Counted from the stretch's first letter, positions 37,445 through 52,812 are shown. The stretch is 64,000 nt of DNA from Pseudidiomarina donghaiensis (GCF_900116895.1 NZ_FPCF01000001.1:496001-560000); one strand, 5' to 3'. Notes: generated by a model not told the origin, from the letters alone. Made by a program: numbers and translations.

Positions 37445-38373
37445 TGGCTAAGCAAGCGAAGTTGTGGCCGAGCGAATGGACAGTACCTTTGGTATTGTCG
37501 CTGCTAGTGCATGTGGCTGTGGTTGGGCTAATGGTGTTTGGTATGCATTTTAAGCCGACACCAAATAAGCCGATGCAGGTGCAGCTACAGAATGACGCAC
37601 CAGAGCAACCAGACAATCAAGAAATTGTCCAGGCGGTTACGGTAGACCAGGCAGCCGTTGAAAAACGGGTAAATGAAATTCGTGAACAGAAACGCCAAGC
37701 TGATTTGGCTGAACAGCGGCGTCAGGCAGAGTTAGAACGCAAAGCTGAGGCAGCGCGCAAGGCGCGTGAAGCTGAGCAGCAACGGCTACGTGAATTGCAG
37801 GCTGAGCAAGAAGCTGAGCGCCGTCGTATAGCCAAAGAAAAGGCCGAGGCTGAACGGCAAAAAGCAGCAGCTGAAAAAGCGGCCGCAGAGGCCGAAGCGC
37901 GACGTAAGCGTGAAGAAGAAGCGGCCGCGAAAGCGGAAGCAGAACGCAAGCGCAAAGAGGAAGAAGCGCGTAAAGCTGAAGAAGAGCGCAAGCGTCGTGA
38001 GCAAGAGGCGCGTGAGCGCGCTGAGCGCGAACGGCAACTGCAAGAGGAATTGCGCGCTGAGGAAGCTGCCCGTGCGAAAGCGCGTAGTCAACAAATGCAG
38101 TCAGAAGTGCAGCGTTACACGGCCTTGATTACTCAGACTATTCAGCGCAACTGGATTACCGATGACAGCATGCGTGGCAAAGAATGTGTGTTGACGATTA
38201 GTGTCGCGCCAAGTGGCTTTGTGAAGTCGGTGAATCAAGGCGAAGGTGACCCGACTGTTTGTCAGTCAGCGCGTAACGCGGTGCTTAAAGCGAATACTTT
38301 ACCAGTGTCGCAAGACCCTGAAGTGTACAAATTAATGGAAACCATTGAATTGACAGTGGCTCCCAAACAGTAA
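37444..38373 (+). CDS. tolA: Tol-Pal energy transducer TolA
   Basis: 309 residues. An N-terminal transmembrane helix (about residues 15-37), a long Ala/Glu/Lys/Arg-rich helical domain II (about 70-220) spanning the periplasm, and a C-terminal domain III (VQRYTALITQTIQRNWI onwards) that contacts TolB and Pal. GTG start. Confidence 0.95.
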   Translation: MAKQAKLWPSEWTVPLVLSLLVHVAVVGLMVFGMHFKPTPNKPMQVQLQNDAPEQPDNQEIVQAVTVDQAAVEKRVNEIREQKRQADLAEQRRQAELERKAEAARKAREAEQQRLRELQAEQEAERRRIAKEKAEAERQKAAAEKAAAEAEARRKREEEAAAKAEAERKRKEEEARKAEEERKRREQEARERAERERQLQEELRAEEAARAKARSQQMQSEVQRYTALITQTIQRNWITDDSMRGKECVLTISVAPSGFVKSVNQGEGDPTVCQSARNAVLKANTLPVSQDPEVYKLMETIELTVAPKQ

Positions 38374-38385
38374 TCTGAAGTAACG

Positions 38386-39753
38386 ATGACAAAACCTATG
38401 ACAAAACTAAAAGTATTTTTTATCACGGTATGTGCGCTAGTGGTTGGGCTGACGGGAGTCGCTCAAGCAAAATTAGAGATTGTCATTACGGAGGGGATTA
38501 ACACCGCTCGGCCAATTGCAGTGGTACCTTTTGAGTGGAAGGGAAGTGGCCCGAAACCTGATGGTTTAACGGAGGTCGTCGCGGCAGATTTGATGCGTAG
38601 CGGTAAGTTTAATCCAATTCCGTTAACAGCCATGCCGCAACGGCCGTCGTCATCTTCACAGGTTGACTACACCGAATGGGCTAGTTTGGGTGTTGAAGCA
38701 TTGTTAGTTGGTACCATTGCACCGGACGGCTTGGATCGCTACACCGTGAGCTTTGAAATTATTGACGTGCTGCGCGGACAAATTACCAGTGGTACTCAAG
38801 TGCTACAAAATGGCCAGTTGGTAACCTCGCAAGATCATATTCTAGATGCGCGGAGCAGCGTTATTTCGGGTGACCAATTCCGCCAATATTCACACCGTAT
38901 TTCCGATATTTTTTACGAAACATTAACGGGGCAACGCGGTGCGTTCATGACACGTATAGCGTATGTTACGGTTAACCATAACTCAGATAAGCCGTATGAG
39001 CTTGTGGTTGCAGACTACGATGGCTTTAACGAACGCGTATTATTGCGCAGCCCTGAGCCATTAATGTCACCGTCGTGGTCGCCAGATGGCAATAAATTGG
39101 CATATGTCAGTTTTGAGAATAAAAAACCCCAGATTTTTATTCAGGACATTTATACTCGTGCGCGAGAACAGATGACTGACTTTCCGGGGATTAATAGTAG
39201 CCCGGTGTTCTCGCCTGATGGCAAAAGCTTGGCTATGGTGTTGTCAAAAGATGGTAACCCAGAGCTCTACGTGATGGAGATTGCAACGAAGCGCTTGCGC
39301 CGTGTTACGAATCACCATGCGATTGATACCGAGCCAAGCTGGTCACCTGATGGTAACTCGCTGATTTTTACGTCAGAAAGAGGTGGCAGACCGCAGCTTT
39401 ATAGCGTAAATTTAAGTGCAGGGCAGGTACGCCGACTCACTTTTGAAGGTGAGCAGAACTTAGGTGGGACATTTTCGCCAGACGGTAAGCAAGTGATTAT
39501 GGTAAACCGTACGCAGGGAAACTATCACATTGCTCGTCAAGATTATCCAAATGGGTCAATGCAAATTTTAACGCAAACCGCTTTGGACGAGTCGCCAAGT
39601 TTGGCGCCGAATGGCAGTATGGTGATTTACAGCACCACACACAATAACCAGCAGGTGTTAGCGTTGGTTTCGGTAGACGGTCGCTTTAAGGCTCGTTTAC
39701 CTACACGTGAAGGTGAAGTAAAATCACCATCGTGGTCACCGTTTTTACGCTAG
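38386..39753 (+). CDS. tolB: Tol-Pal system periplasmic beta-propeller TolB
   Basis: Up to 455 residues; a second ATG at 38398 gives a neater signal peptide (cleavage after AQA). The N-terminal domain is followed by a six-bladed propeller with repeated [13 protein letters not shown]-type blades ([31 protein letters not shown]). It shuttles between Pal and the inner-membrane TolQRA complex. Confidence 0.96.
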   Translation: MTKPMTKLKVFFITVCALVVGLTGVAQAKLEIVITEGINTARPIAVVPFEWKGSGPKPDGLTEVVAADLMRSGKFNPIPLTAMPQRPSSSSQVDYTEWASLGVEALLVGTIAPDGLDRYTVSFEIIDVLRGQITSGTQVLQNGQLVTSQDHILDARSSVISGDQFRQYSHRISDIFYETLTGQRGAFMTRIAYVTVNHNSDKPYELVVADYDGFNERVLLRSPEPLMSPSWSPDGNKLAYVSFENKKPQIFIQDIYTRAREQMTDFPGINSSPVFSPDGKSLAMVLSKDGNPELYVMEIATKRLRRVTNHHAIDTEPSWSPDGNSLIFTSERGGRPQLYSVNLSAGQVRRLTFEGEQNLGGTFSPDGKQVIMVNRTQGNYHIARQDYPNGSMQILTQTALDESPSLAPNGSMVIYSTTHNNQQVLALVSVDGRFKARLPTREGEVKSPSWSPFLR

Positions 39754-39819
39754 TATGTGCTATAAGTTATAACGATTATTTACAATTCAGATTTTCACTT
39801 GAAAGAAAGGAACGCGGAT

Positions 39820-40365
39820 ATGAACGCAAACAAAGCTTTAAAAAGTCTGTTCATTGCAGTACCTATGCTGACTCTGGCAGCGTGTAGCTCAAATCAAGGC
39901 GCTGAGGAAGCGGTTGATCAACAAACCAACCAACAGCAACAAGAGCAGCAACAGCAAGAGCAATCAGGTGTTGATGTCGGCGCAGTTGAGCGTCAAAAAA
40001 CTCCTGAAGAAATTCGTGCAGAGAAAGTTGCTGAGCTACGTCAAGAAAACATGATTTTCTTTGCGTTTGACGACTCACGTATTTCTTCTGAATATGCGCA
40101 AGTTTTAGCAGCTCACGCTGATTTCTTAGTGCAAAACCCTGGTGTTACAGTAACGATTGAAGGTCACTGTGACGAGCGTGGTACGCCTGAGTACAACATC
40201 GCGTTAGGCGAGCGTCGTGCGAAAGCTGTTGCACAATACTTGCAAAACTTAGGTGTTAGCTCTAGCCAAGTAACAACTGTTTCTTATGGTGAAGAGAAGC
40301 CGTTAATCAACGCTTCAAACAATGACGCTTACGCGAAAAACCGTCGCGGCGTGCTTGTTTACTAA
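39820..40365 (+). CDS. pal: Peptidoglycan-associated lipoprotein Pal
   Basis: 181 residues from the ATG at 39820 (GAAAGGAA upstream; codons from 39799 are leader). Lipobox LAAC, a glutamine-rich linker, and an OmpA-like domain with VTIEGHCDERGTPEYNIALG and SYGEEKPL. It tethers the outer membrane to peptidoglycan. Confidence 0.97.
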   Translation: MNANKALKSLFIAVPMLTLAACSSNQGAEEAVDQQTNQQQQEQQQQEQSGVDVGAVERQKTPEEIRAEKVAELRQENMIFFAFDDSRISSEYAQVLAAHADFLVQNPGVTVTIEGHCDERGTPEYNIALGERRAKAVAQYLQNLGVSSSQVTTVSYGEEKPLINASNNDAYAKNRRGVLVY

Positions 40366-40410
40366 GCTTGCAAGAAAACTATTTTTCACTTGAAGTAAAA
40401 GGTTGAGCCA

Positions 40411-41154
40411 ATGCAAAAAGCATTACTCGTATTGGCCTTACTGATTCCCGGTGTCCTGCATGCGCAGGCACCGGTTTCTAAGTTAGGCAGTGGGTCACTC
40501 GAAGAACGCTTAAATCAACTTGAGCGCGTTATGGATGCTCGCAATGCGGCACAAATGGCGCTTTTAGATCAAATGGCACAGTTGCAAGATGAAGTAGCCG
40601 ATCTTCGTGGTAAAACAGAAGAGCACGCTTACCAAATTGAGCAAATATTGCAGCGTCAACGCGAAATCTATCAAGAGATTGATCGCCGGTTAGCTGCTCA
40701 ACCGCAACCCACATCGGCAACAAACTCGCAACCCGTAGAAGTTGATACATCGACGCCGGGCGGCAGTTATTCAGCTGATGTTTCGGAAAACGAAGCCTAC
40801 GACCAAGCCATTCAATTGGTGCTGCGCGATCAACGTTATGATGCCGCTGTACCGGCGTTTGAGTCGTTCATTGAAAAATTCCCAAACTCTACGTATGTGC
40901 CAAATGCTCACTATTGGTTAGGGCAACTGTTGTTAACAGAAAGCAAGCTTGATCAAGCAAAAGTGCATTTTGGTAAAGTTGTCAGTGATTACAAAGACAG
41001 CAACAAACGTGGCGATTGCATGTTGAAGTTGGGCATTATTGCGCAACAACAAAAGGATACCGCCAAAGCTCGTGAGCTTTATAACCAAGTTTTATCTGAG
41101 TACCCAGACTCAACAGAAGCTGGTTTAGCGCGTAAACGACTTGGTAATTTGTAA
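40411..41154 (+). CDS. cpoB: Cell division coordinator CpoB (YbgF)
   Basis: 247 residues with a signal peptide (ending LHAQA), an N-terminal coiled coil (LEERLNQLERVMDARN) and C-terminal TPR repeats (FPNSTYVPNAHYWLGQLLL). It links PBP1B and the Tol machinery during constriction. Last of the tol-pal cluster. Confidence 0.95.
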   Translation: MQKALLVLALLIPGVLHAQAPVSKLGSGSLEERLNQLERVMDARNAAQMALLDQMAQLQDEVADLRGKTEEHAYQIEQILQRQREIYQEIDRRLAAQPQPTSATNSQPVEVDTSTPGGSYSADVSENEAYDQAIQLVLRDQRYDAAVPAFESFIEKFPNSTYVPNAHYWLGQLLLTESKLDQAKVHFGKVVSDYKDSNKRGDCMLKLGIIAQQQKDTAKARELYNQVLSEYPDSTEAGLARKRLGNL

Positions 41155-41235
41155 TCACTTTTGTAAACATCATGTAGAAATTTCGGGAAAACGTTCGCAA
41201 ATTAAGCAAACGCACCCGATTACTTCAATTTACAG

Positions 41236-41263
41236 TTGCAACGAGCGGCTTTTTGAGTAAACT
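41236..41263 (+). promoter_or_regulatory. Probable promoter of the tRNA-Lys pair
   Basis: TTGCAA (41236-41241), 16-bp spacer, TAAACT (41258-41263), then a GC-rich discriminator (GCCGCCG), as is common for stable RNA promoters. The gap 41155-41305 otherwise shows nothing. Confidence 0.5.
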
Positions 41264-41305
41264 ATGCCGCCGTTGCCACTGATAAGTGCGTAACGCGACA
41301 GTGAT

Positions 41306-41381
41306 GGGTTGTTAGCTCAGTTGGTAGAGCAGTTGACTTTTAATCAATTGGTCGCAGGTTCGAATCCTGCACAACCCACCA
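41306..41381 (+). tRNA. tRNA-Lys (anticodon UUU), copy 1
   Basis: 76-nt cloverleaf, acceptor stem GGGTTGT with CAACCC, anticodon loop CTTTTAA, T-loop GGTTCGAATCC, encoded CCA. Confidence 0.98.
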
Positions 41382-41409
41382 ATCACTCTCAATTCTCAAG
41401 CTTTGAAAT

Positions 41410-41485
41410 GGGTTGTTAGCTCAGTTGGTAGAGCAGTTGACTTTTAATCAATTGGTCGCAGGTTCGAATCCTGCACAACCCACCA
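41410..41485 (+). tRNA. tRNA-Lys (anticodon UUU), copy 2
   Basis: Identical in all 76 bases to the copy 28 bp upstream; probably one transcript. tRNA-Lys genes between the tol cluster and nadA are also found in E. coli. Confidence 0.98.
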
Positions 41486-41580
41486 CTTTCTCTTGTTCGT
41501 TCCCCTAAACAAAGCAGCCTTGTATTCCCTAAGCCTTGATTTATAATACGGCAACTTTTTCCATGCACTGAAGTGGTACC

Positions 41581-42627
41581 ATGAGCATTACGGCTGAAAT
41601 TCAAGCACGGGTGATTGATAGTCTGGATTATCCATTCCCGGCCAAACCAAAACAATTAACCGACGAACAAAAAGCACATTACACCGCGCGTATTAAAGAA
41701 TTATTACGCGAGAAAAACGCTGTGCTGGTGGCGCATTATTACACTGATTCGGAAATTCAGGCTTTGGCTGAAGCAACAGGAGGTTGCGTTGCTGACTCAT
41801 TGGAAATGGCTCGATTTGGCGCCCAGCACGAAGCCGAAACACTCATTGTTGCCGGTGTGAAATTTATGGGCGAAACCGCCAAAATTTTGACCCCTAACAA
41901 GCGTGTATTGATGCCAACGTTAGAAGCGACATGCTCGTTAGACTTGGGTTGCCCCATTGAAGAGTTTTCAAAATTTTGCGACGAGCACCCGGATCGCACC
42001 GTGGTGGTGTATGCGAATACCTCAGCAGCAGTCAAGGCGCGCGCAGACTGGGTGGTCACTTCATCTATTGCATTAGAAGTGGTTGATCACTTAGATGCTA
42101 ACGGCGAAAAAATTCTGTGGGGCCCTGATAAACACTTGGGCGCATATATTCAGAAGCAAACCGGTGCTGACATGCTGATGTGGCAAGGCGCCTGTATTGT
42201 GCATGACGAATTCAAAACCAAAGCATTAGAAGACCTAAAAAACGTGTACCCAGAAGCTGCCGTTTTGGTCCACCCAGAGTCTCCACAAGCCGTGGTTGAT
42301 ATGGCTGACGCGGTGGGCTCAACCTCGCAACTAATTAAAGCCAGCCAAGAAATGCCGAATGACACCTTCATTGTGGCAACCGACCGCGGTATTTTTTATA
42401 AAATGCAGCAACTTTCTCCGCACAAGCACTTTATTGAAGCACCAACGGCCGGTAACGGTGCAACCTGCCGTAGCTGTGCGCATTGCCCGTGGATGGCGAT
42501 GAATGGCCTTGTGGCCATTGCGGAAGCGCTAGAACACGGCGGCGCCGCTCACGAGATTCATGTGGACCCAGAGCTAGCCAAGCGCGCATTGATGCCGCTC
42601 GACCGCATGCTCAGCTACAAAGGCTAA
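41581..42627 (+). CDS. nadA: Quinolinate synthase
   Basis: 348 residues. Condenses iminoaspartate with DHAP to quinolinate in NAD synthesis, using a [4Fe-4S] cluster. Cluster and active-site regions are [27 protein letters not shown] and [32 protein letters not shown] is the typical N-terminal motif. Confidence 0.96.
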   Translation: MSITAEIQARVIDSLDYPFPAKPKQLTDEQKAHYTARIKELLREKNAVLVAHYYTDSEIQALAEATGGCVADSLEMARFGAQHEAETLIVAGVKFMGETAKILTPNKRVLMPTLEATCSLDLGCPIEEFSKFCDEHPDRTVVVYANTSAAVKARADWVVTSSIALEVVDHLDANGEKILWGPDKHLGAYIQKQTGADMLMWQGACIVHDEFKTKALEDLKNVYPEAAVLVHPESPQAVVDMADAVGSTSQLIKASQEMPNDTFIVATDRGIFYKMQQLSPHKHFIEAPTAGNGATCRSCAHCPWMAMNGLVAIAEALEHGGAAHEIHVDPELAKRALMPLDRMLSYKG

Positions 42628-42630
42628 CTT

Positions 42631-42735
42631 CGTTATTCGATCGCTACGCTCTTCGTCTTTGCTTTTACCGAACAGCGCGAAGCGCGGACAAACAGCGAAC
42701 GAAGTGAGCGCACGAATAACGAATAACGAACAACG
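42631..42735. repeat. Family A hairpin repeat (copy 5)
   Basis: 105 bp from CGTTATTCGATCGCTACGC to CGAATAACGAATAACGAACAACG-type ends (last unit at 42720-42735). The arms pair imperfectly. It lies directly after nadA. Confidence 0.75.
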
Positions 42736-42786
42736 TTTTTGCCTTCAATAACGGAGGTGAATTTTGGTTATAGTTGCCAACGCCTC

Positions 42787-42851
42787 ACAACCTGTCTAAG
42801 GTGGAATATCGACTAAAATCCCACTCTAGCAATAAATACGAGGCAGGTTGT
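42787..42851 (+). promoter_or_regulatory. gltB leader hairpin covering the Shine-Dalgarno
   Basis: ACAACCTG (42787-42794) is the exact complement of CAGGTTGT (42844-42851), which ends at the base before the gltB ATG. GAGGCAGG, the only Shine-Dalgarno-like stretch, lies in or next to the right arm. Pairing would bury the ribosome site. A regulatory role is inferred. Confidence 0.4.
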
Positions 42852-48739
<5,888 letters not shown>

Positions 48740-48742
<3 letters not shown>

Positions 48743-48835
48743 CCCGGCGTTTTACGCCGGGTGGTACAAGGTGCCGTCATTGCTCAATTCGACATTCACG
48801 GTGCTGCGCACCACCCGGCGTGTAACGCCGGGCTA
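48740..48835. repeat. Family B REP cluster 5, shared by two convergent genes
   Basis: A 96-bp BIME-like pair: TAGCCCGGCGTTTTACGCCG at the gltD stop and the inverted copy ACCCGGCGTGTAACGCCGGG ending at the stop of the SDR gene on the other strand. The middle holds GGTGCTGCGCACC. Confidence 0.93.
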
Positions 48836-49642
48836 CAGGCTCGGGTGTTTGAGGGTGTAGCCGGTGGTGCGGAGTTTGGTGTTGCGTAGGCGCTTGCTGC
48901 CGCGCGGGCCGACTTGGTCGGTGCGTGCTAGCCCGGAAATATCAATGCCGAGCTTGTCGGCCATACGCTGATAGGCGTCAGCTTGCAGCAATGGCTCATT
49001 GTCAGTAACGATATACACAGGCTCTTGGTGCTCAGAGTGCTCTAACAAATAAGCGATAAAGCCCGCCACGTCGTCGCTGTGAATGCGATTGGTCCAAGCC
49101 GGTGTGATGGTTGCGGTACCGGCTTTAAGTTGCTGCTGCAGCCGCTCACGGCCAGGGCCGTAAATACCCGAACAGCGCAACACGCTGGTCACAGCCGCAC
49201 TGCCCAAAATCACTTGCTCAGCCTGCAACAGCATATCGCCACTATCGCTATCCGGCTCAGTCGGGCTTTGCTCGTCAACCCACTCGCCATCGCGCTGACC
49301 ATAAACGCCGGTGCTCGACACATACAGCACACGCGGCGACTTAGCTTGTTGGTGCAGTAAGTGTTGTAAGTGGCGGCAGGGCACCACATAACCTTGATGA
49401 TAGCCTTCGCGACTGTAGTCGCTTGGGGTTAGGGTGATCACAATGGCATCAAATTGTTGCTCCAGAAGCTCACGCAGGTCTTGCTCGTGATTAGCATCGG
49501 CTGTGGTAAGCTCAACACTCGGTAATACTGGTTTGCGGCTTGGGTTTCGGCAGGCGCCAATCACCTGCCAGCCGCTGGCAACAAGCAGGGGGGCAGTGCG
49601 CTGTGCGATGTCGCCGTACCCTAACAACAAGACTTTTTCCAT
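48833..49642 (-). CDS. NAD(P)-dependent SDR/epimerase-like protein (YeeZ type)
   Basis: 269 residues from the ATG at 49642, one base past the upstream gene's stop, with GGGAG as RBS. Rossmann fold: KVLLLGYGDIAQRTAP at the N-terminus and VLYVSSTGVYGQRDGEW with the YxxxK-related Tyr region; the last third is atypical. It belongs to the extended SDR group near YeeZ; the substrate is unknown. Stop TAG and final Leu codon come from the REP. Confidence 0.8.
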   Translation of the reverse strand: MEKVLLLGYGDIAQRTAPLLVASGWQVIGACRNPSRKPVLPSVELTTADANHEQDLRELLEQQFDAIVITLTPSDYSREGYHQGYVVPCRHLQHLLHQQAKSPRVLYVSSTGVYGQRDGEWVDEQSPTEPDSDSGDMLLQAEQVILGSAAVTSVLRCSGIYGPGRERLQQQLKAGTATITPAWTNRIHSDDVAGFIAYLLEHSEHQEPVYIVTDNEPLLQADAYQRMADKLGIDISGLARTDQVGPRGSKRLRNTKLRTTGYTLKHPSL

Positions 49643-49643
49643 G

Positions 49644-50429
49644 CTAAACGGCTCCCAACCAAACATCTAAAAATAACATCACCACCAAGCCAATCATTAA
49701 GCCCGATGTGGCGCGCGTGTGGTGCCCATGGCGGTGAGTTTCTGGAATAATTTCGTGGCTAATAACAAACAGCATGGCGCCGGCGGCGAACACTAATCCC
49801 CAAGGCAGCAATAATTCCGACACGTTGACGAAAACCCCACCAAACAGCCCGCCTAAGGGTTCAATTAGCCCGGTAAGCGCCGCAACGACAAAGGCTTTTA
49901 AGCGTGAATAGCCCACAGCTAATAAGCCAACGGCAACCGCAAGGCCCTCGGGAATGTTCTGCAAGCCAATACCGAGCGCGAGTGAAAACGCGGTGTCTTG
50001 CTGACCACTGCCGTACGCCACACCAACCGCCAAGCCTTCGGGAAAGTTGTGAATAGCAATGGCAAAGACAAACAGCCACACGCCGGCAACTTTCTCGCTT
50101 TGGTGGCCATCAGAGCCGGTAACAAAGTGTTCATGAGGTAATAATTTGTGAAGTGCTGCAATGGCGAGAGCACCCAGCAATATTCCTGTTACCGCAATTG
50201 CTGCAGGCCAAGGGCCTGGACCATATATCTCGGTAGAAATATCAATCGAGGGTACAATCAGGGAAAAAAACGAGGCGGCTAGCATCACGCCCGCCGCGAA
50301 ACCTAACAAGGTGTCGTTAAAAGCTTCTGAGGGCTTCTTGCCGAATAAAACGGGCAGGGCGCCTAATGCGGTTAGCGCCCCTGTAATAAAGCTCGCAAAT
50401 ACGGCTAGCAATACAAGGTTATGCGACAT
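49644..50429 (-). CDS. ZIP family divalent metal transporter
   Basis: 261 residues, eight membrane segments. The metal-binding helix motifs HNFPEGLAVGVAYGSG and GIGLQNIPEGLAVAVG are the ZIP signature. It probably imports zinc or another divalent metal. Its start overlaps the end of a small lipoprotein gene by 11 bp, suggesting translational coupling. Confidence 0.9.
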   Translation of the reverse strand: MSHNLVLLAVFASFITGALTALGALPVLFGKKPSEAFNDTLLGFAAGVMLAASFFSLIVPSIDISTEIYGPGPWPAAIAVTGILLGALAIAALHKLLPHEHFVTGSDGHQSEKVAGVWLFVFAIAIHNFPEGLAVGVAYGSGQQDTAFSLALGIGLQNIPEGLAVAVGLLAVGYSRLKAFVVAALTGLIEPLGGLFGGVFVNVSELLLPWGLVFAAGAMLFVISHEIIPETHRHGHHTRATSGLMIGLVVMLFLDVWLGAV

Positions 50430-50550
50430 CGGCAGGCTTCATTGTTGATTGCTCTGGCGGCTGTTCCTGTGGATTAGTGCATGCACAAGGTATTGCGCAT
50501 GCACTTACGATTAAACATGAAGCGATCACCAGTGCTAATTTGCACGCCAT
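50419..50550 (-). CDS. Small cysteine-rich lipoprotein, 43 residues
   Basis: ATG at 50550 with GGAG upstream. The product starts MACKLALVIASCLIVSACA: a hydrophobic stretch with lipobox VSAC at Cys18. The mature part would be about 26 residues (CAIPCACTNPQEQPPEQ...) with Cys at 18, 22 and 24. It overlaps the ZIP transporter start (ATGTCGCATAA shared), so the two are probably made together. I do not recognise the family. It could bind metal at the membrane, which is inference from the cysteines and the neighbour. Confidence 0.6.
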   Translation of the reverse strand: MACKLALVIASCLIVSACAIPCACTNPQEQPPEQSTMKPADVA

Positions 50551-50568
50551 GGCTGTTTCTCCGTCAGG

Positions 50569-52293
50569 TTAATACCCCGCCGCATGACCGTCTTTGCGGC
50601 TTTCTGAGGCTCCATAATACACGCCTTCTTCATGATTGCGCCAGATAGCTTGATAACCACCGTATGGGCCAACGGCTTCTTGCAAGGTATGACCCATTTT
50701 GATTAGCTCGCGGCGGGTGTGATCAGAAAAGCCGTTCTCAAGGCTAATGACACCGCCGTCGGTCATCACTTCACCCGTCGGCTGGCTTGAACCGGTGTGC
50801 AGAATACGCGGCGCGTCGCCGGCTTCTTGTAGGTTCATGCCAAAGTCGATCATGTTGATCAAAATTTGCGCGTGCATTTGTGGTTGCGTTGCACCGCCCA
50901 TCACGCCGTAACTCATCAGTGGCTTACCGTCTTTGGTGACAAACGCCGGAATAATGGTATGAAACGGACGTTTGCCCGGCTCAAACACGTTGCGGTGGTT
51001 TTTATCAAGCGCAAATAATTCGCCGCGGTTTTGCAACACAAAGCCTAAACCGGTTGGCGTAACACCTGATCCCATCCCGCGGTAATTGCTCTGAATTAAT
51101 GACACCATGTTGCCCTGGGCATCGGCGGTAGTTAAATAAATGGTATCGCCTTCGGTGGGCGGGTTACCAGGCTCGAATGATTTACCGGCGCGCTGCATGT
51201 TAATCAGCTTGGCACGCTGTTTGGCGTAATTTTTGTCCAGTAGCCCTTGAACCGGCACCTCATTAAAAGCCGGATCTGAATAATATTTTGCACGGTCTTC
51301 AAAGGCTAGCTTTTTGGCTTCGACAAACAAATGCACATATTCCGGGCTGTCGAATCCCATTTCTTTGAGGTTGTAGTTCTCAAGAATATTCAGAATTTGC
51401 TGCGCAGCAATGCCTTGAGTATTGGGCGGCAACTCCCACAGGTCATAGCCACGATAATTCGTTGATACGGGGTCTACCCAGGTAGAAGAGTGCTTCGCTA
51501 AGTCGTCATAGCTTAAAAAACCGCCGTGTTTTTCAACAAAGGCATCAATGGTTTTGGCAATGTTGCCTTTATAAAAAGCATCGCGGCCTTGTTCGGCGAG
51601 CAACCTATAGGTATTGGCTAAGTCAGGGTTTTTAAACAGTTTGCCTTTTTGCGGTGGCAAACCATTTTTCATAAATACCTCGGCAAAACCGGGTTGGTCT
51701 TTCAATACTTCAGCGTTGCGTTCAAAGTAATAAGCAATCACTTCGGTGACTGGAAAACCATTTTCGGCATAATGAATGGCTGGCGCTAGTACCTTGGCCA
51801 TGGGCAGTTTGCCGAATTTATTGTGCAGCTCAAACCAGCCGTCAACGGCGCCAGGTACTGAAATAGGTAACACGCCACGGGCTGGAATTGCGTCATAGCC
51901 ATTTTCAATAAAATAGTCGAGGCTAAGTGACTGCGGCGAGCGGCCGGAAGCATTTAAACCATGCAAGCGTTTGCCGTTGGCGTCCCACACAATGGCGTAT
52001 AAGTCTCCGCCAATGCCGTTACCCGTTGGTTCAACCAACCCTAAAACGGCGTTGGCTGCAATAGCGGCATCAATGGCATTGCCGCCTGCTTGCATAATAT
52101 CGAGCGCCACTTGGGTGGCTAATGGCTGGCTGGTTGCTGCCATAGCGCTTGGGGCCATGACCTCAGAGCGCGTGGCAAAATGATGACCGGTAATGCGGTC
52201 AGCGGCGCTGGCGCTCACGCTAGCTAAGCCGCAGCTAACGGCAAGCACACAACTGGCCAAGGCTAGCTTTGATTGTTCAACAAAGTACTTCAT
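50569..52293 (-). CDS. ggt: Gamma-glutamyltransferase
   Basis: 574 residues with a signal peptide (ending near ASA). Periplasmic enzyme that cleaves and transfers the gamma-glutamyl group of glutathione. The autoprocessing and catalytic threonine is about Thr384 in EGDTIYLTTADAQGN, and the small subunit continues with SNYRGMGSGV and YGVMGGATQPQMHAQ. The large-subunit motif NAIDAAIAANAVLGLVEP is present. Confidence 0.95.
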   Translation of the reverse strand: MKYFVEQSKLALASCVLAVSCGLASVSASAADRITGHHFATRSEVMAPSAMAATSQPLATQVALDIMQAGGNAIDAAIAANAVLGLVEPTGNGIGGDLYAIVWDANGKRLHGLNASGRSPQSLSLDYFIENGYDAIPARGVLPISVPGAVDGWFELHNKFGKLPMAKVLAPAIHYAENGFPVTEVIAYYFERNAEVLKDQPGFAEVFMKNGLPPQKGKLFKNPDLANTYRLLAEQGRDAFYKGNIAKTIDAFVEKHGGFLSYDDLAKHSSTWVDPVSTNYRGYDLWELPPNTQGIAAQQILNILENYNLKEMGFDSPEYVHLFVEAKKLAFEDRAKYYSDPAFNEVPVQGLLDKNYAKQRAKLINMQRAGKSFEPGNPPTEGDTIYLTTADAQGNMVSLIQSNYRGMGSGVTPTGLGFVLQNRGELFALDKNHRNVFEPGKRPFHTIIPAFVTKDGKPLMSYGVMGGATQPQMHAQILINMIDFGMNLQEAGDAPRILHTGSSQPTGEVMTDGGVISLENGFSDHTRRELIKMGHTLQEAVGPYGGYQAIWRNHEEGVYYGASESRKDGHAAGY

Positions 52294-52400
52294 GGGGCAG
52301 ACTCCAATCGCTTGAGGTATTACCCCACTATATGAAGTGTCGCGACTTTGAGCAATGCTGGTAGCCGCAGATATACAACCTACCGCCGACCTTAGGACAC

Positions 52401-52423
52401 AAAAAAACCGCCTAGCGGCGGTT
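52401..52423 (-). terminator. Rho-independent terminator, originally of tRNA-Ser
   Basis: Minus strand stem AACCGCC/GGCGGTT with a 4-nt loop, followed by T7. It lies just outside the left att copy and points leftward, as expected for the tRNA-Ser transcript before the element inserted. It is now 5.5 kb from that gene. Confidence 0.8.
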
Positions 52424-52430
52424 CTCTTGT

Positions 52431-52466
52431 ATCTGGCGGAGAGAGAGGGATTCGAACCCTCGATAC
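52431..52466. other. Left attachment site (attL), 36 bp
   Basis: Identical to 57913-57948; it is the displaced 3' end of tRNA-Ser including CCA and the T-arm (TGGCGGAGAGAGAGGGATTC...). The rest of the tRNA is absent here, so it is not a gene. Confidence 0.93.
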
Positions 52467-52527
52467 AGCCAAAAACCTTATAAGTTATTGATTTTATTGA
52501 TTTCCTGAAGCCTTGATTTTCTTGCTA

Positions 52528-52548
52528 CTGTACCACTTTTCTGTATCA
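52528..52548 (+). other. Candidate integrase arm-type site, left
   Basis: A 21-bp stretch that matches 57821-57841 at 19 of 21 positions (CTGTACCACTTTTCTGTATC against CTGTACCACCTTTCTGTACC, plus A), 62 bp inside the left att. Each consists of two half-sites (CTGTACCA and CTGTAYCA) 13 bp apart. Confidence 0.6.
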
Positions 52549-52734
52549 AGCCTTAATTTTGTATATATCTCTTTTTTTGTCAAGCCGTAGGTGTCGTGAG
52601 CTTAGATGGGCTTGTATGAATATTATCACCCGAAAGGAACTATTTTTGTTGAACACCATCTAAAAAGGTGTTAATGGTAGAGGCGTAAGACAAATTGGAT
52701 TATTTTGTTAAAGCAACTACAATTAACAGTGTGG

Positions 52735-52763
52735 TTGCTGTTTTTATAGTGATGTGGTATAAT
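52735..52763 (+). promoter_or_regulatory. Sigma-70 promoter of the element's small operon
   Basis: TTGCTG (52735-52740), 17-bp spacer, perfect TATAAT (52758-52763), 49 bp before the first ATG. CAACTACA...TGTGGTTG around the -35 is an imperfect inverted repeat that could be an operator. The stretch 52467-52734 holds the arm site and three AAGCC-containing repeats but no gene. Confidence 0.65.
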
Positions 52764-52812
52764 CCGCATCCGCTCACGGATGTATAAGAACAATTAGATA
52801 GAGAGCGAACGC

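Noticed and set aside
37722-38128. Serine-, leucine- or lysine-rich frames opposite or within tolA
   Set aside because: They are shadows of the biased Ala/Glu/Lys/Arg repeat coding of TolA domain II.
42774-42851. Upstream TTG start for gltB adding 26 residues
   Set aside because: The added residues resemble no GltB propeptide, and the ATG at 42852 has its own RBS and places the catalytic Cys at a normal distance.
52434-52466. Apparent second tRNA-Ser
   Set aside because: Only the 3' third of the tRNA is present; it is the att duplicate, not a gene.
52612-52680. 22-codon frame starting ATGGGCTTG in the element's left end
   Set aside because: No RBS, no homology that I can recognise, and it precedes the mapped promoter.
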